The translations under genes were made by a program, and so were the position numbers. From contig JAFDED010000047.1 of assembly GCA_019310535.1 (NCBI GenBank), positions 1-62,848 on the forward strand: a stretch of DNA of 62,848 nucleotides, read 5' to 3'. Within the stretch, counting starts at the first letter, position 1. Each line of letters begins with the position of its first letter. Positions 1 through 8,592 of this stretch are shown one piece after another. The DNA is from Deltaproteobacteria bacterium (GTDB taxonomy: Bacteria; Desulfobacterota; JAFDED01). The notes under the pieces are model-generated. The model did not search any database. It saw only the letters and a program-made list of their open reading frames with translations, and had not been told where the DNA came from.

Positions 1-255
1 TGTAACCAATGTAACCCAAAATACCCAAATGTAACTAACTTGTCACCAAATGTAACCAACTTTTTCGAAAAAAGACACCGGGACAACACGCTTTTTCACA
101 TAGCCAACTGCCTGTTAAAGGGCGGTATGCCTGCATCTGAGGCCGAAGAGGTCTTGAATTTTCCGGCGAAAAATTGTTCGCCGGCATACCTCGAGAAAGA
201 CGTTCTTATAAAGATAGCAAGTGCTAAAGAAAGAATTAGTAAGAAAGAAATATAG
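1..255 (+). CDS. C-terminal fragment of a mobile-element replication protein (primase C-terminal-like domain), cut by window edge
   Basis: The frame is open from base 1, so the gene begins outside the window; a TTG at 40 is the first possible internal start. The first ~20 codons are a low-complexity stretch with repeated Asn-Val-Thr-Asn units, matching repeated TGTAACCAA-like units at 1-59. The following ~55 residues have the pattern R-x2-TLF-x-IA-x2-L-x2-G ... NCSP ... EKDVL-x-KI-x-SA, which resembles the helical domain found at the C-terminus of phage and plasmid primases and RepA-type proteins (PriCT-1). Such domains usually end a replication protein of an integrated element. It sits next to another mobile-element remnant at 315-518. 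The family call comes from the motif pattern only and is moderate. Confidence 0.42.
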   Translation, partial: CNQCNPKYPNVTNLSPNVTNFFEKRHRDNTLFHIANCLLKGGMPASEAEEVLNFPAKNCSPAYLEKDVLIKIASAKERISKKEI

Positions 256-314
256 CGAGCGAGGTGCGGGGGTGGGCAGAACCACGTCAAAGTTGCCAAT
301 AATTTTTTGTAATC

Positions 315-518
315 ATGAGAGAAGAAGATTTAATGGAACTTCTTATTTCAACCGGTATAGAGATCAGGTGAATGAGCCATGGCGTCGAGAACAGAAACAA
401 GCATTTGCTCAGGATACTTCGTTGCGTTGAAGTGAGGCCGATCTACCGTAGTGAGAGAGTGCTCTGGGACGGCCTCATGCGCAAACACCATTACCTCGGG
501 CTTCGTTCTCTGGTTTGA
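315..518 (+). pseudogene. DUF4338 (DruA-like / transposase-associated) N-terminal remnant
   Basis: An ATG at 315 opens an 18-codon stretch that ends at an in-frame TGA (369-371). The same frame resumes at ATG 372 and runs 48 codons to TGA 516-518. The second part contains the sequence VRPIYRSERVLWDGLMRKHH followed by YLGLRSLV, which matches the conserved W-x2-LM-x2-HHYLG-x3-L start of DUF4338 proteins (the family of Druantia DruA and several transposase-associated proteins). Those proteins are about 280-400 residues long; here everything after the HHYLG block is missing and is replaced by the uvrC upstream region. It is a decayed, truncated copy with no expected function. Confidence 0.55.
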
Positions 519-591
519 TAGTCTCTACGTTAAATCAACCCTCATTGATGGGGACTTTGACGTTACCGTGGACGGGTTTTCTTGAGACTTC

Positions 592-621
592 TTGCCTCAT
601 CATCCGAACAAATGCTATAGT
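592..621 (+). promoter_or_regulatory. Candidate sigma-70 promoter of uvrC
   Basis: TTGCCT (592-597) is followed after 18 bases by TATAGT (616-621), which is preceded by TGC giving an extended -10. It lies about 90 bases before the uvrC start codon and after the mobile-element remnant. Assigned by eye from consensus similarity only. Confidence 0.4.
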
Positions 622-712
622 ATTTAACGACTTAGATAATGCTCTGCATTACTCCGCTTACGGATGGAAATCTCTCCAAAGGCAGTTTTCCATTGCTGCA
701 AGGAGGGAGTGG

Positions 713-2563
713 ATGGATATAAAAGAATGGTGGAAGGAGATGCCGCGGCTGCCGGGCGTCTACCTCATGAAAAACCGCCAGGGAACCATCATCTACGTGG
801 GTAAAGCCAAGAATTTGCGCGCACGCGTGGGTTCTTATTTCTCTCGCCCCGGGGATGCGCGTTACATGGTGCGCTTTTTGCTCTCCAGGGTGAACGACAT
901 CGATTTTATTGTAACGGACACGGAAAAGGAGGCCTTGATTCTGGAGAACACATTGATAAAAAAGCACCGTCCCCGTTACAACGTGATGCTCCGGGACGAT
1001 AAAACTTACTTCAGCCTGCGGCTGGACACAAGCCATCCTTTTCCACGATTGACCTTTGTCCGGAAGGTCAAAAGAGATGGAGCTCGCTACTTTGGGCCAT
1101 ATTCCTCCGCGGCCGCGGTCCGGGAAACGCACCGGCTCATTCATAAGTTGTTCCCTCTGCGTCTGTGCGGGGACAAGATATTTAAAAACAGGCGCCGTCC
1201 CTGTATTTACTGCCAGATGCGGCGGTGTCCAAGCCCTTGTGTGGGCCGGATCACCCAGGAAGAATATGCCGGATTTGTGAATCAGGCTGTCATGTTCCTC
1301 CAAGGACACACGGGAGAGCTATTGGATGAGCTTGAGACGAGGATGCGCCAGGAAGCTGAGGCCATGCGCTTCGAAGACGCCGCTTTGTTAAGGGATCGCA
1401 TCCAGGCTGTGCGCCGTACCGTGGAGAAGCAGAAGGTGGTCTCCCACAAGATCGAGGACATGGACATTTTCGCTCTGCACCGGAAGGGTTATCTCGTGGT
1501 GGCGGTTCTTCTGAGTATACGGGGTGGGAAACTTATGGACAGCCGGAGTTTTGAGTTCCAGGACGTTGCCCAGGAGGACGAAGAGCTCTTGTCCTCGTTG
1601 TTGGGCCAGTATTACGGGGCGGATCGCTTCATCCCCCCGGAGGTGTTGATCCCGCTGTCCTTAGAGGAAGGGGATTTGCTCCAGGAGCTTCTCAGCGAGT
1701 GGCGCGGCAAGAAAGTGATTCTGCGCACTCCCCGCAGGGGAGACAAAAAGAAACTCCTTGAAATGGCGGCCACAAACGCCAGGGAAGTATTCCGGCTGCT
1801 GGAAAACCATGAGGAAACCACCGACCAAGCTCTCCAGGAATTGCGAGCCAAACTGCACCTGCGGCGGCGCCCTGAGCGGATGGAGTGTTTCGACATCTCC
1901 ACTCTCATGGGAGGATTGGCTGTGGGGTCCATGGCCGTTTTCCAGGATGGGAAACCCGCTTCCAAAGAATATCGACATTACAAGATCAAATCCATAGAAG
2001 GAATGGACGATTTCGGCATGATGCGGGAAGTGCTGGTCCGCCGGCTGACCCATAAACCCGAAAGATCACCCTTACCGGACCTCATAATCCTGGATGGCGG
2101 CAAAGGGCAGCTAAATGTTGCCCTGAATGTTTTGAACCAGATGGGATTGAGAGAAATCGATGCTATGGGCATCGCCAAGGCACGCCCCGGGCGGGCGGGG
2201 AAAGAGGAGGACCGCATCTTTATTCCGGGGAGAAAAAATCCGGTGCGGTTTGCCCGAAACTCAAGGGGACTTCATCTTCTCCAGCGGATTCGAGACGAAG
2301 CGCACCGATTTGCACTTGAGTACCACCACAAGCTTCAGCGCAAGACGAGGCTCCGCTCCCTTCTGGATGAAATCCCGGGAATAGGCCCCACCCGGCGCAA
2401 GGCTCTCTTTAAGCACCTGGGAAGCCTTCAGCATATCCAAGAGGCCACGGAGGAGGAACTGGCCGCGGTGCCCGGCATGAACCGTCAAGCGGCACGAAAC
2501 ATAGTGTCCTTTTTCCGGGAAAGGATGGGGAGACCGGCCAATCAGCCGAAAGAAATTATTTGA
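713..2563 (+). CDS. uvrC: UvrABC excinuclease subunit C
   Basis: UvrC makes the 3' and 5' incisions around bulky DNA lesions during nucleotide excision repair. The 616-residue product has the GIY-YIG nuclease domain at the N-terminus (PGVYLMKNRQGTIIYVGKAK), the Cys-rich CIYCQMRRCPSPC segment, a UVR helix pair near residue 205-230, an RNase H-like C-terminal nuclease domain (MECFDIS, LPDLIILDGGKGQL) and a terminal helix-hairpin-helix pair (IPGIGPTRRKALFKHLGS). The family length is about 600 residues. The frame is open from 515, but ATG 713 is chosen because AGGAGG stands at 701-706 with 6-base spacing and the homologous protein begins here. The damage-recognition partner UvrA is encoded at 14239-19860. 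Confidence 0.97.
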   Translation: MDIKEWWKEMPRLPGVYLMKNRQGTIIYVGKAKNLRARVGSYFSRPGDARYMVRFLLSRVNDIDFIVTDTEKEALILENTLIKKHRPRYNVMLRDDKTYFSLRLDTSHPFPRLTFVRKVKRDGARYFGPYSSAAAVRETHRLIHKLFPLRLCGDKIFKNRRRPCIYCQMRRCPSPCVGRITQEEYAGFVNQAVMFLQGHTGELLDELETRMRQEAEAMRFEDAALLRDRIQAVRRTVEKQKVVSHKIEDMDIFALHRKGYLVVAVLLSIRGGKLMDSRSFEFQDVAQEDEELLSSLLGQYYGADRFIPPEVLIPLSLEEGDLLQELLSEWRGKKVILRTPRRGDKKKLLEMAATNAREVFRLLENHEETTDQALQELRAKLHLRRRPERMECFDISTLMGGLAVGSMAVFQDGKPASKEYRHYKIKSIEGMDDFGMMREVLVRRLTHKPERSPLPDLIILDGGKGQLNVALNVLNQMGLREIDAMGIAKARPGRAGKEEDRIFIPGRKNPVRFARNSRGLHLLQRIRDEAHRFALEYHHKLQRKTRLRSLLDEIPGIGPTRRKALFKHLGSLQHIQEATEEELAAVPGMNRQAARNIVSFFRERMGRPANQPKEII

Positions 2564-2571
2564 AGAAACTA

Positions 2572-2653
2572 TTGCAAAATTAGCACTGTAATAAAGATGG
2601 AAACGAAGAACGGTACATTTAAAATGCTGATTGCTGATTTTTCATTTTGCAAT
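2572..2653. repeat. Dispersed AT-rich intergenic repeat, family E, copy 1
   Basis: The stretch shares a common plan with 33983-34080: GCAAAATTAGCA, then TAATAAAG-TGGAAA-GAAGA, then AATGCT-ATT and CATTTTGC-ATGA. The ends are roughly inverted (TGCAAAATTAGCA against TGCTAATT...GCATTTTGC in the second copy), so a hairpin is possible. It separates the convergent uvrC and glgC genes. Confidence 0.5.
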
Positions 2654-2668
2654 GACAAATCTGCATTG

Positions 2669-3886
2669 TTACTTGAAGAACGTCCTCACGGGTATCACGA
2701 TGATTCCCGAGGGGTCCTGAGTAAAGCCCTCACGTGTGGGGTCATCATCGTACCCAACGCTGAAACCATTCGGCAATGACACACGCTTCTCCAAAATTAC
2801 CTTCCGGATGCGGCAGTCCCTCCCAATGTGAACCTCATCCAGCAGGATGCTTTCCTCGATCCGCGCACCCGGTTCCACCGTGACACCGGGCGAGAACACC
2901 GAGCGCACAATGCTTCCACCCTGGATAACGCAGCCGTTGCTGATTATTGATTGGTAAATCCCTTCATTCCCGGATGAGCTGTCACATAATATCTTCGCAG
3001 GTGGATATGCCTGGTCATACGTAATAATCGGCCATCCTCGGTCAAAGAGCTCAAATGGGCAGTCAGGGGAAAGCAGGTCCATGTGAGCTTCCCAGTAAGC
3101 CTGGATGGTACCAACATCCCGCCAATACAACGGCTGATTGGTGGATGGGTCTTTAAAACTGTAGGCATAAACCCTGTCCTTCCGGCGAACCATTCTGGGG
3201 ATAATGTTCTTACCGAAATCATGGGCACTTTTTCCATCCTTGGCATCTTCGATAAGCCGCTTCACCAGGATCTCGGTATTGAACACATACACCCCCATGG
3301 AACCCAGAATTCGGTCTGGATTACCGGGGAGGGGGATGGCCCTGGATGCCGGGGGTTTTTCCTGAAAGCCCTTAATGACCCAGTCTTCGTCAACAACGAT
3401 GACCCCAAAATGGGGGGATTCGCTCTTATCCATCTCAATGGCTGAGACCGTCAGATCTGCGCCCTTCTCCAGGTGGAATTGAACGAGCTTCCTGTAATCC
3501 ATCTTATAAACGTGATCCCCCGACAGGATCACCACCAATTCGGGCCTGTCCATATCCAGGGTATAGATGTTCTGGAAGACGGCATCTGCGGTCCCCCTGT
3601 ACCATTCCTCAAATATACGTTGTTGGGCGGTTAAAATTTGAATATATTCTCCTGCCTTACTGTTGAGAATATTCCATCCCATCTGGATATGTCGGTCCAG
3701 CGAGAGGCTTTTATACTGGGTGAGGACGTAGATTTGGCGGAGGTTAGAATTGATGCAGTTGCTCAGTGTAAAATCGATAATGCGATACAGGGCGGCAAAG
3801 GGGACAGCGGGTTTGGCCCTGTCCCGGGTCAGCGGATATAAACGCTCTCCCTTCCCTCCAGCCAGCACCATGGTGGTGATTTTCAT
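2669..3886 (-). CDS. glgC: Glucose-1-phosphate adenylyltransferase (ADP-glucose pyrophosphorylase)
   Basis: GlgC makes ADP-glucose from glucose-1-phosphate and ATP, the committing step of bacterial glycogen synthesis. The 405-residue product starts with the nucleotide-binding loop LAGGKGERLYPLTRDRAKPA, has the YRIIDFTLSNC segment, the SGDHVYKMDY metal/sugar motif and a C-terminal left-handed beta-helix region (GCVIQGGSIVRSVFSPGV). An upstream in-frame start at 3934 exists, but ATG 3886 fits the family start and has AGGGGAG about 6 bases before it. It is the last gene of the leftward group that begins at ndk. No other glycogen gene is in the window. Confidence 0.95.
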   Translation of the reverse strand: MKITTMVLAGGKGERLYPLTRDRAKPAVPFAALYRIIDFTLSNCINSNLRQIYVLTQYKSLSLDRHIQMGWNILNSKAGEYIQILTAQQRIFEEWYRGTADAVFQNIYTLDMDRPELVVILSGDHVYKMDYRKLVQFHLEKGADLTVSAIEMDKSESPHFGVIVVDEDWVIKGFQEKPPASRAIPLPGNPDRILGSMGVYVFNTEILVKRLIEDAKDGKSAHDFGKNIIPRMVRRKDRVYAYSFKDPSTNQPLYWRDVGTIQAYWEAHMDLLSPDCPFELFDRGWPIITYDQAYPPAKILCDSSSGNEGIYQSIISNGCVIQGGSIVRSVFSPGVTVEPGARIEESILLDEVHIGRDCRIRKVILEKRVSLPNGFSVGYDDDPTREGFTQDPSGIIVIPVRTFFK

Positions 3887-3951
3887 GTTTTTCTCCCCTG
3901 ATGTGGATCTGAAGTCAATATCGCGGGCAAGCAACTATAAGGATACATCTT

Positions 3952-4758
3952 CTAGGGTTTGATGGAGTCCAAGATAGAAAGGCTTTGCTGAGCTAATTTC
4001 CCCAGTTCGCTGGATGGCGCCAGGCGAATCACTTCCTTGAATTCCTCGATGGCCCGATCGGTCAATTTCAGACTGACATAGGTCCTGGCAAGCCAGTAAT
4101 GGGCATCAACGTATTCCGGGTAGATTTCGACAGCCCGCTGAAATTCCTTGCGGGCCTCCTCCAGCTTTCCCATCTCCAGCCATACTAACCCGAGGTTATG
4201 GTGTGAGACAGGCATGGTATCGTTCAGCTTGATGGATTTCTGGTAGTTCTGAATAGCTTTGTCGAACATGCCCTTTCTGAAATATGCGTAACCGAGGTTG
4301 TTGTATGCAAGGTCAGGCGAACGATACAAAACATCCCGGGTGATGATACCGAATTGCTCAATAGCCTTGTCCCATTTCTGCATGGCCAGATAGGTGGCGC
4401 CCAAGTTATTTCGAGCCTCCGAATAATCCGGGTCCAGCTCTATGGCTTTTTTCAGATGTTGTTCCGACTTCTCGTATTTCTGTTTGAGCTGGTAGGCCAG
4501 ACCCAGCCCGTTGTGTATCCGCGGATCCTCGGGGTTAATCTCAACAGCCTTCAACAGTTCTTTCAGTGCCCCTGTGGAATTTTTCATTTGCAAGTACTTG
4601 AGCCCCCGATCCAGGTAAGGACGCGAGTCTCTTTTCAATTCCTCAGGGGTCCTGGCGCAACCCGCCAACAATACCGTCAGGATGGCGGCCACCTGGAGCC
4701 ACATCATCCAGCCTCTCGATTTTTTATGATGATTGGGGATTATTTTCACCTGGTTCAT
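3952..4758 (-). CDS. TPR-repeat lipoprotein, PilF/PilW-like
   Basis: The 268-residue product has a basic N-terminus, a hydrophobic segment and a lipobox ending LLAGC, so it should be a lipid-anchored envelope protein. The rest is about six tetratricopeptide repeats (for example GALKELLKAVEINPEDPRIH and EYVDAHYWLARTYVSLKLTD). This arrangement is that of PilF/PilW, which helps assemble the type IV pilus secretin, but TPR lipoproteins serve many scaffolding roles and no other pilus gene is near. AGGAG stands about 12 bases before the ATG. It lies between pfkB-like and glgC genes on the same strand. Confidence 0.75.
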   Translation of the reverse strand: MNQVKIIPNHHKKSRGWMMWLQVAAILTVLLAGCARTPEELKRDSRPYLDRGLKYLQMKNSTGALKELLKAVEINPEDPRIHNGLGLAYQLKQKYEKSEQHLKKAIELDPDYSEARNNLGATYLAMQKWDKAIEQFGIITRDVLYRSPDLAYNNLGYAYFRKGMFDKAIQNYQKSIKLNDTMPVSHHNLGLVWLEMGKLEEARKEFQRAVEIYPEYVDAHYWLARTYVSLKLTDRAIEEFKEVIRLAPSSELGKLAQQSLSILDSIKP

Positions 4759-4833
4759 GGCTTTTCAGGAACTCCTGTTTCTTCCGATAATGGAGGATAT
4801 ACCATACCATCCGCCCAAACAGGGCCAATGGCC

Positions 4834-5760
4834 TTACCGCCGAATCGAGCCGGTCAGATCATCAAAGTGCGTTAGTTGGCGGAACTCTCGAAATCGCTGT
4901 TCAATCTCCTGATACGTTAGATTGCTCAGCCGTTGAACGCTGAAATTTTCGCAATTGAATGAGGCCATGACGCTGCCGAATATGATCGCCTGCCGGATGC
5001 TGGCCTCTGTTGTGTTATGGGTGTTTTCAAGGTATCCCATGAATCCGCCGGCGAAGCTATCGCCTGCCCCGGTGGGATCGAATACCTTATCCATTATATA
5101 AGCCGGCGCCGAAAATATCGACTCGGAAGTGAACAGTAAGGCGCCATAGCTCCCCCGCTTAATGACCAATGCCCAGGGACCCCATGAGAGGAGCGCTCGG
5201 GCGGCGTGAAGAAGGTGGTATTCCTGCGTAAGTTGGCGCGCTTCCGCTTCATTGATTATCAAGACATTAACATGACGAAGTGTCTCGCGCAACGCCTCGG
5301 CCTTCCCCTCAATCCAGAAGTTCATGGTATCCAGGGCCACTAATTCCGGATCATTAACCTGTTTCAGGACATCCAGTTGAAGTTCCGGGTCAATATTAGC
5401 CAGGAACACATAAGGAGAATCCTTGTAATTATCAGGAATATGCGGACGGAAGCTCTCGAAAACGTTAAGGCAGGTGGAATGGGTCCGGGCTTCGTTCAGA
5501 TCGTACCCGTACTCGCCCACCCAGCGAAATGTCTTGCCCGGCATCCGCTGAAGCCCGGTAAGATCTATATTTCGCCCTTTCATCAATTCCACGTGTTCGT
5601 CGGGAAAGTCCTCACCCACCACCGCAACAAGATTAATATCACTGAAGTAGGAAGCTGCTGTAGAAAAATAGGATGCCGAGCCACCCAGCACATCTATGAC
5701 CTGCCCGAAAGGGGTCTTAACCGTGTCAAGTGCCACCGAACCCACTACCAGGATACTCAA
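4834..5760 (-). CDS. PfkB-family sugar/nucleoside kinase
   Basis: A 308-residue ribokinase-fold kinase. It has the N-terminal GGSASYFSTAASYFS substrate-site segment and the C-terminal PfkB signature DPTGAGDSFAGGFMG, whose Asp is the catalytic base and whose Gly-rich turn forms the anion hole. The substrate cannot be named from sequence; ribose, fructose-6-phosphate, adenosine and others are all used in this family. The start is unusual: the frame could begin at TTG 5778, but GGAGGTGG lies directly before TTG 5760 with a 4-base gap, so TTG 5760 (MSILVVGSVALD) is preferred. It follows rlmN in the leftward ndk group. Confidence 0.85.
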   Translation of the reverse strand: MSILVVGSVALDTVKTPFGQVIDVLGGSASYFSTAASYFSDINLVAVVGEDFPDEHVELMKGRNIDLTGLQRMPGKTFRWVGEYGYDLNEARTHSTCLNVFESFRPHIPDNYKDSPYVFLANIDPELQLDVLKQVNDPELVALDTMNFWIEGKAEALRETLRHVNVLIINEAEARQLTQEYHLLHAARALLSWGPWALVIKRGSYGALLFTSESIFSAPAYIMDKVFDPTGAGDSFAGGFMGYLENTHNTTEASIRQAIIFGSVMASFNCENFSVQRLSNLTYQEIEQRFREFRQLTHFDDLTGSIRR

Positions 5761-5813
5761 TAATCCACCTCCACTCAACCCGCACAGAAAACAATATGGT
5801 CACGATTTTTGGT

Positions 5814-5895
5814 CGAGACAACAGGATGAATCGGATTTTATTACTTATGCCCTGTATGCCCCTATCGTGTCCATCCTGTTATCCTGTCAAGGTTC
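5814..5895. repeat. Inverted repeat of the ACAGGAT type (family D), copy 1
   Basis: AACAGGATGAATCGGAT at about 5820-5836 faces ATCGTGTCCATCCTGTTATC at about 5864-5883, giving an imperfect hairpin in the spacer between rlmN and the pfkB-like gene. A stronger relative with the same GACAGGAT/ATCCTGT core is at 12651-12732. Confidence 0.4.
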
Positions 5896-5915
5896 AAACT
5901 CTTCGTTATGGATTG

Positions 5916-7022
5916 TCATCGGCCTAAACCGCCCTGGAGTTGGCCGCATGCCGCCCGTATGTCCGATCCCCTGCTCTTTCTTATAATAGCTGTGATATGC
6001 CGTTCAAGCAGTTCGTTCTGGAAATTCAATACAGTATATTCGTCAGGCCTGGAAAATGGTATCTCAGGGGCTTCATTCAGAGGTATGAGGTTGACTTTGA
6101 CCCGAATACCGCGCAAGAGGGAAACCAACCGCCTGGCATCCGCTGGTGTGTCATTGACATCAGCGATCATTACATACTCAATGGTGATCCTGCGCCCGGG
6201 GGGGAGAGGGTATGCGCGAAGAGCTGCAAGAAGTTCCCCCAGGGGGTAACGGCGATTAACCGGCATGAGGCGGTTGCGTACCTCGTCTGTTGCGGCATTG
6301 AGGGAGACAGCCAGGGATGCGGAAGGTTTGGCCGCCAGCTTCCGGATACCGGGGATGAGGCCCACTGTGGAGACCGTCACATGCTTTCTGGAAATCCCTA
6401 AAGCTTGTGGAGATATTAGGACTTCCAGAGCCCTCAATGTATGATGAATGTTCGCCAGTGGTTCCCCCATACCCATCAACACGACGTTTGTAATATTCTC
6501 CGCAGGGCATGCCTCTTTCAGCGCCAGAAGTTGCCCCACAATTTCCCCCGAACTGAGGTTGCGCAGCAATCCTCTGCGGCCTGTGAGACAGAAACGGCAC
6601 CCCTGTGCACACCCAACCTGTGTGGAGATGCAGCAGGTGATGTGATTCCTCTCGGGGATCAGCACACTTTCGACCTGCAGGCCGTCCACCAGTTGCAGGA
6701 GAAATTTCCGCGTCCCATCCCGAGAGGTATCTACCGCGGCGATCTCTGGAATCGAAATATCCAGTTGAAGGCTGAGCCTCTTTCGTAAATCCCTGGAGAT
6801 GTCCGTCATCCCCTCGAAATCGCGGACACCTCTGCGATAAACCCATCGCAAAATCTGTCCGCACCGGTACGGCTGGAGTCCCATTTTCTCCAAAAACAGC
6901 GCTATATCCTCTGGAGACATATCCAACAGGTTCCTCTTTCTCGCTGTAAGGAACCTGCGGATTGCCCGCACGTTTTCGCCGGGAACCGTGAAACCGGCCA
7001 TATTTTCGGGAATCACTTTCAA
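5916..7022 (-). CDS. rlmN: Dual-specificity RNA methyltransferase RlmN (23S rRNA A2503 / tRNA A37, C2-methylation)
   Basis: RlmN is a radical SAM enzyme that methylates C2 of adenosine in 23S rRNA and some tRNAs. The 368-residue product shows the cluster motif CAQGCRFC, the GMGEPL segment and the C-terminal RAACGQL segment, which carries the Cys that forms the methyl-transfer adduct in characterised RlmN. A SAM-binding SLNAATDEVRNRLMP stretch is also typical. Length agrees with the family (about 350-390). The start is uncertain: TTG 7022, GTG 7016 and ATG 7001 are all in frame and none has a clear ribosome site. It starts 19 bases after ndk ends. Confidence 0.95.
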   Translation of the reverse strand: MKVIPENMAGFTVPGENVRAIRRFLTARKRNLLDMSPEDIALFLEKMGLQPYRCGQILRWVYRRGVRDFEGMTDISRDLRKRLSLQLDISIPEIAAVDTSRDGTRKFLLQLVDGLQVESVLIPERNHITCCISTQVGCAQGCRFCLTGRRGLLRNLSSGEIVGQLLALKEACPAENITNVVLMGMGEPLANIHHTLRALEVLISPQALGISRKHVTVSTVGLIPGIRKLAAKPSASLAVSLNAATDEVRNRLMPVNRRYPLGELLAALRAYPLPPGRRITIEYVMIADVNDTPADARRLVSLLRGIRVKVNLIPLNEAPEIPFSRPDEYTVLNFQNELLERHITAIIRKSRGSDIRAACGQLQGGLGR

Positions 7023-7040
7023 GCGGGACAGACGCCTTTC

Positions 7041-7469
7041 TTACTCCTTGCCGCCGATGATTTCCATTTCGCTGAAAAAATAGCGGACTTCGAACAAAGC
7101 AGTCTCAGGAGCATCGGAACCATGTACGACATTTTTTTCTATACTGGAGCCCCACTTTGCCCGAATCGTCCCCGGTGCGGCTTTCCCGGGGTCTGTAAGG
7201 CCCATCATCTCCCGCCAGCGGGCAATGGCCTCAGCCCCCTCCAACACCATGACCACGCAAGGACCTGAGGACATAAAAGTCGTTACGCTGTCAAAAAAAT
7301 GCTTGCCCCGGTGTACTGCGTAAAATCCTTCTGCTTCGGCCTTGGTCATCCGGATCATCTTCATGGCCGTGATGCGCAAATCGCTCTGTTCAATGAATCG
7401 GACCACCTCGCCCATGCATTTTTTACCCACTGCATCAGGTTTAATTATTGCCAGTGTCTGCTGTGTCAT
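7041..7469 (-). CDS. ndk: Nucleoside diphosphate kinase
   Basis: Ndk balances nucleoside triphosphate pools by phosphate transfer through an active-site His. The 142-residue product has the family start TLAIIKPDAV and the catalytic block NVVHGSDAPETA, where the His is phosphorylated. Two in-frame ATGs are possible; ATG 7469 is chosen because GGAG lies 6 bases before it and the second Met gives the usual N-terminus, while ATG 7481 overlaps that ribosome site. It heads the leftward group ndk-rlmN-pfkB-TPR-glgC, with tRNA-Arg upstream. Confidence 0.96.
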   Translation of the reverse strand: MTQQTLAIIKPDAVGKKCMGEVVRFIEQSDLRITAMKMIRMTKAEAEGFYAVHRGKHFFDSVTTFMSSGPCVVMVLEGAEAIARWREMMGLTDPGKAAPGTIRAKWGSSIEKNVVHGSDAPETALFEVRYFFSEMEIIGGKE

Positions 7470-7566
7470 ACTCGGCTCCATACAGATTCAATAAAATCAG
7501 AAAACCAATCTTTTGACAGGAAAACGGTAAGCCAAATAGCGCGGCGCCTGAAAGATAATAAAAGTG

Positions 7567-7640
7567 TACGCCCGGCAGGATTCGAACCTGCGGCCTTCGG
7601 CTCCGGAGGCCGACGCTCTATCCAACTGAGCTACGGGCGC
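7567..7640 (-). tRNA. tRNA-Arg (anticodon CCG)
   Basis: On the minus strand the 74-base segment folds as a full cloverleaf: acceptor GCGCCCG with CGGGCGT, D-arm GCTC/GAGC, anticodon stem TCGGC/GCCGA around loop CTCCGGA (anticodon CCG, reading CGG), and T-arm GCAGG-TTCGAAT-CCTGC. The discriminator is A and CCA is not encoded; the next three bases are CAC. The first acceptor pair is a G-U wobble. Transcribed toward ndk. Confidence 0.95.
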
Positions 7641-8289
7641 ATCGAGATTAAAGTAGGCTATCTCAAGGAAAATGTCAAGATGTACCCCGACCTTTTGGGG
7701 GTGGGAAAACAACCTTATCTTATTGACTTACTTGACTCTACGCGATAGTGGTGATAATATATTTAAAAGTTTTATTCGAAAAGGGTGGACTATGTGGTGT
7801 GGTTCCCGTATAAATCGTTTATTTTCACAAAACAATGTAATCTTGCCCGCTTTAAGCCTCTGGATAAACGGATGATGTTCCCCGCGCCTTACGGTGAAAT
7901 AGAAAGCGATTATCAAGGGTCATGCCGGTGAGACTCATGGGTTTGCCTCGGTAAATGGCAGGAAAGCGTTACACATCTCTCGACTCGTTGTGCTTTGAGA
8001 AGTTTCAATAACATACAGCAGTATCAATGCCCGCATATGGATTTGTCTGCCGGGACGCAGGGATGCTGCGTCAACATTTTGTTCCCTCCGTGTGGTGGAA
8101 TCAAGGCGGAAAACAGAAGAAATCATCAATGCAATTATCAATGCAAAACGTATTCGAAAAATTGTTATGTTTTGCTCCGTTATGTCGTTTCCCCATTGAT
8201 GAGTGAATCAGAACCCGGTCTGGCTCGGAGAAATCCAGTGAATTTTCCCGGCCGCAGCCACAAGAACCTATTGAACAAAGGAGGGAGAG
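7641..8289. other. 649-base intergenic region with one candidate promoter, no convincing gene
   Basis: No open frame here has a family match. A 48-codon frame from GTG 7785 to TGA 7931 and shorter frames overlap each other, and none has a clear ribosome site and family pattern together. The only element I can support is the promoter at 7732-7760 (separate entry). The GYD-domain gene follows with a strong ribosome site at about 8278-8284. A leader RNA is possible but no riboswitch class was recognised. Confidence 0.4.
7732..7760 (+). promoter_or_regulatory. Candidate sigma-70 promoter upstream of the GYD-domain gene
   Basis: TTGACT (7732-7737), a 17-base spacer and TAATAT (7755-7760). A second TTGACT at 7723-7728 lies just upstream. 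The nearest downstream gene starts at 8290, so a transcript from here would have a leader of about 520 bases. Confidence 0.45.
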
Positions 8290-8592
8290 ATGTCAACATT
8301 TGTGACGCTTGTCAAGTATTCTCCGGAAGGGGTAAAGGGGATCAGCGCGGAACGAACCAAAAAGGCGGAGGCGCTGCTGAAAGCCGAGAAAGGCAAGCTG
8401 GTCAGTGCGTACGGGCTTCTGGGGCGCTGGGATGCCATCCTGATCTGCGAACTTCCCAATGAAAAGGCCGCGTTGAAAGTGGCCATGCAACTATCCAAGC
8501 TCATCGGCGCCACCACGGAGACAATGGTCGGCCTGCCCCTGGCTGAGTTCGATCAGCTCGCCAAAGGGGGAAGACAAAGCAAAAAGAAATGA
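8290..8592 (+). CDS. GYD-domain protein
   Basis: A 100-residue cytoplasmic protein of the GYD family (dimeric alpha-beta barrel type fold). The recognisable block is LLGRWDAILICELPNEKAAL, a variant of the family's G-x-YD-x-V-x3-E-x-P-x3-AA pattern with Trp at the Tyr position. The function of these proteins is not established. The C-terminus is basic (GGRQSKKK). AAGGAGGGAGAG directly precedes the ATG, one of the strongest ribosome sites in the window. RNase R follows 213 bases downstream on the same strand. Confidence 0.8.
   Translation: MSTFVTLVKYSPEGVKGISAERTKKAEALLKAEKGKLVSAYGLLGRWDAILICELPNEKAALKVAMQLSKLIGATTETMVGLPLAEFDQLAKGGRQSKKK

Noticed and set aside
7785-7931. A 48-codon frame (GTG start) after the promoter at 7732-7760
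   Set aside because: No family match was found, the ribosome site is weak and another short frame (ATG 7792) overlaps it; kept only as a remark in the intergenic entry.
7760-8289. Possible riboswitch leader before the GYD-domain gene
   Set aside because: I compared it by eye with cobalamin, cyclic-di-GMP, glycine and other common classes and saw no conserved boxes.
7995-8462. A 155-codon plus-strand frame overlapping the GYD-domain gene
   Set aside because: It runs out of frame through the GYD gene, which has the much stronger ribosome site and a domain match.
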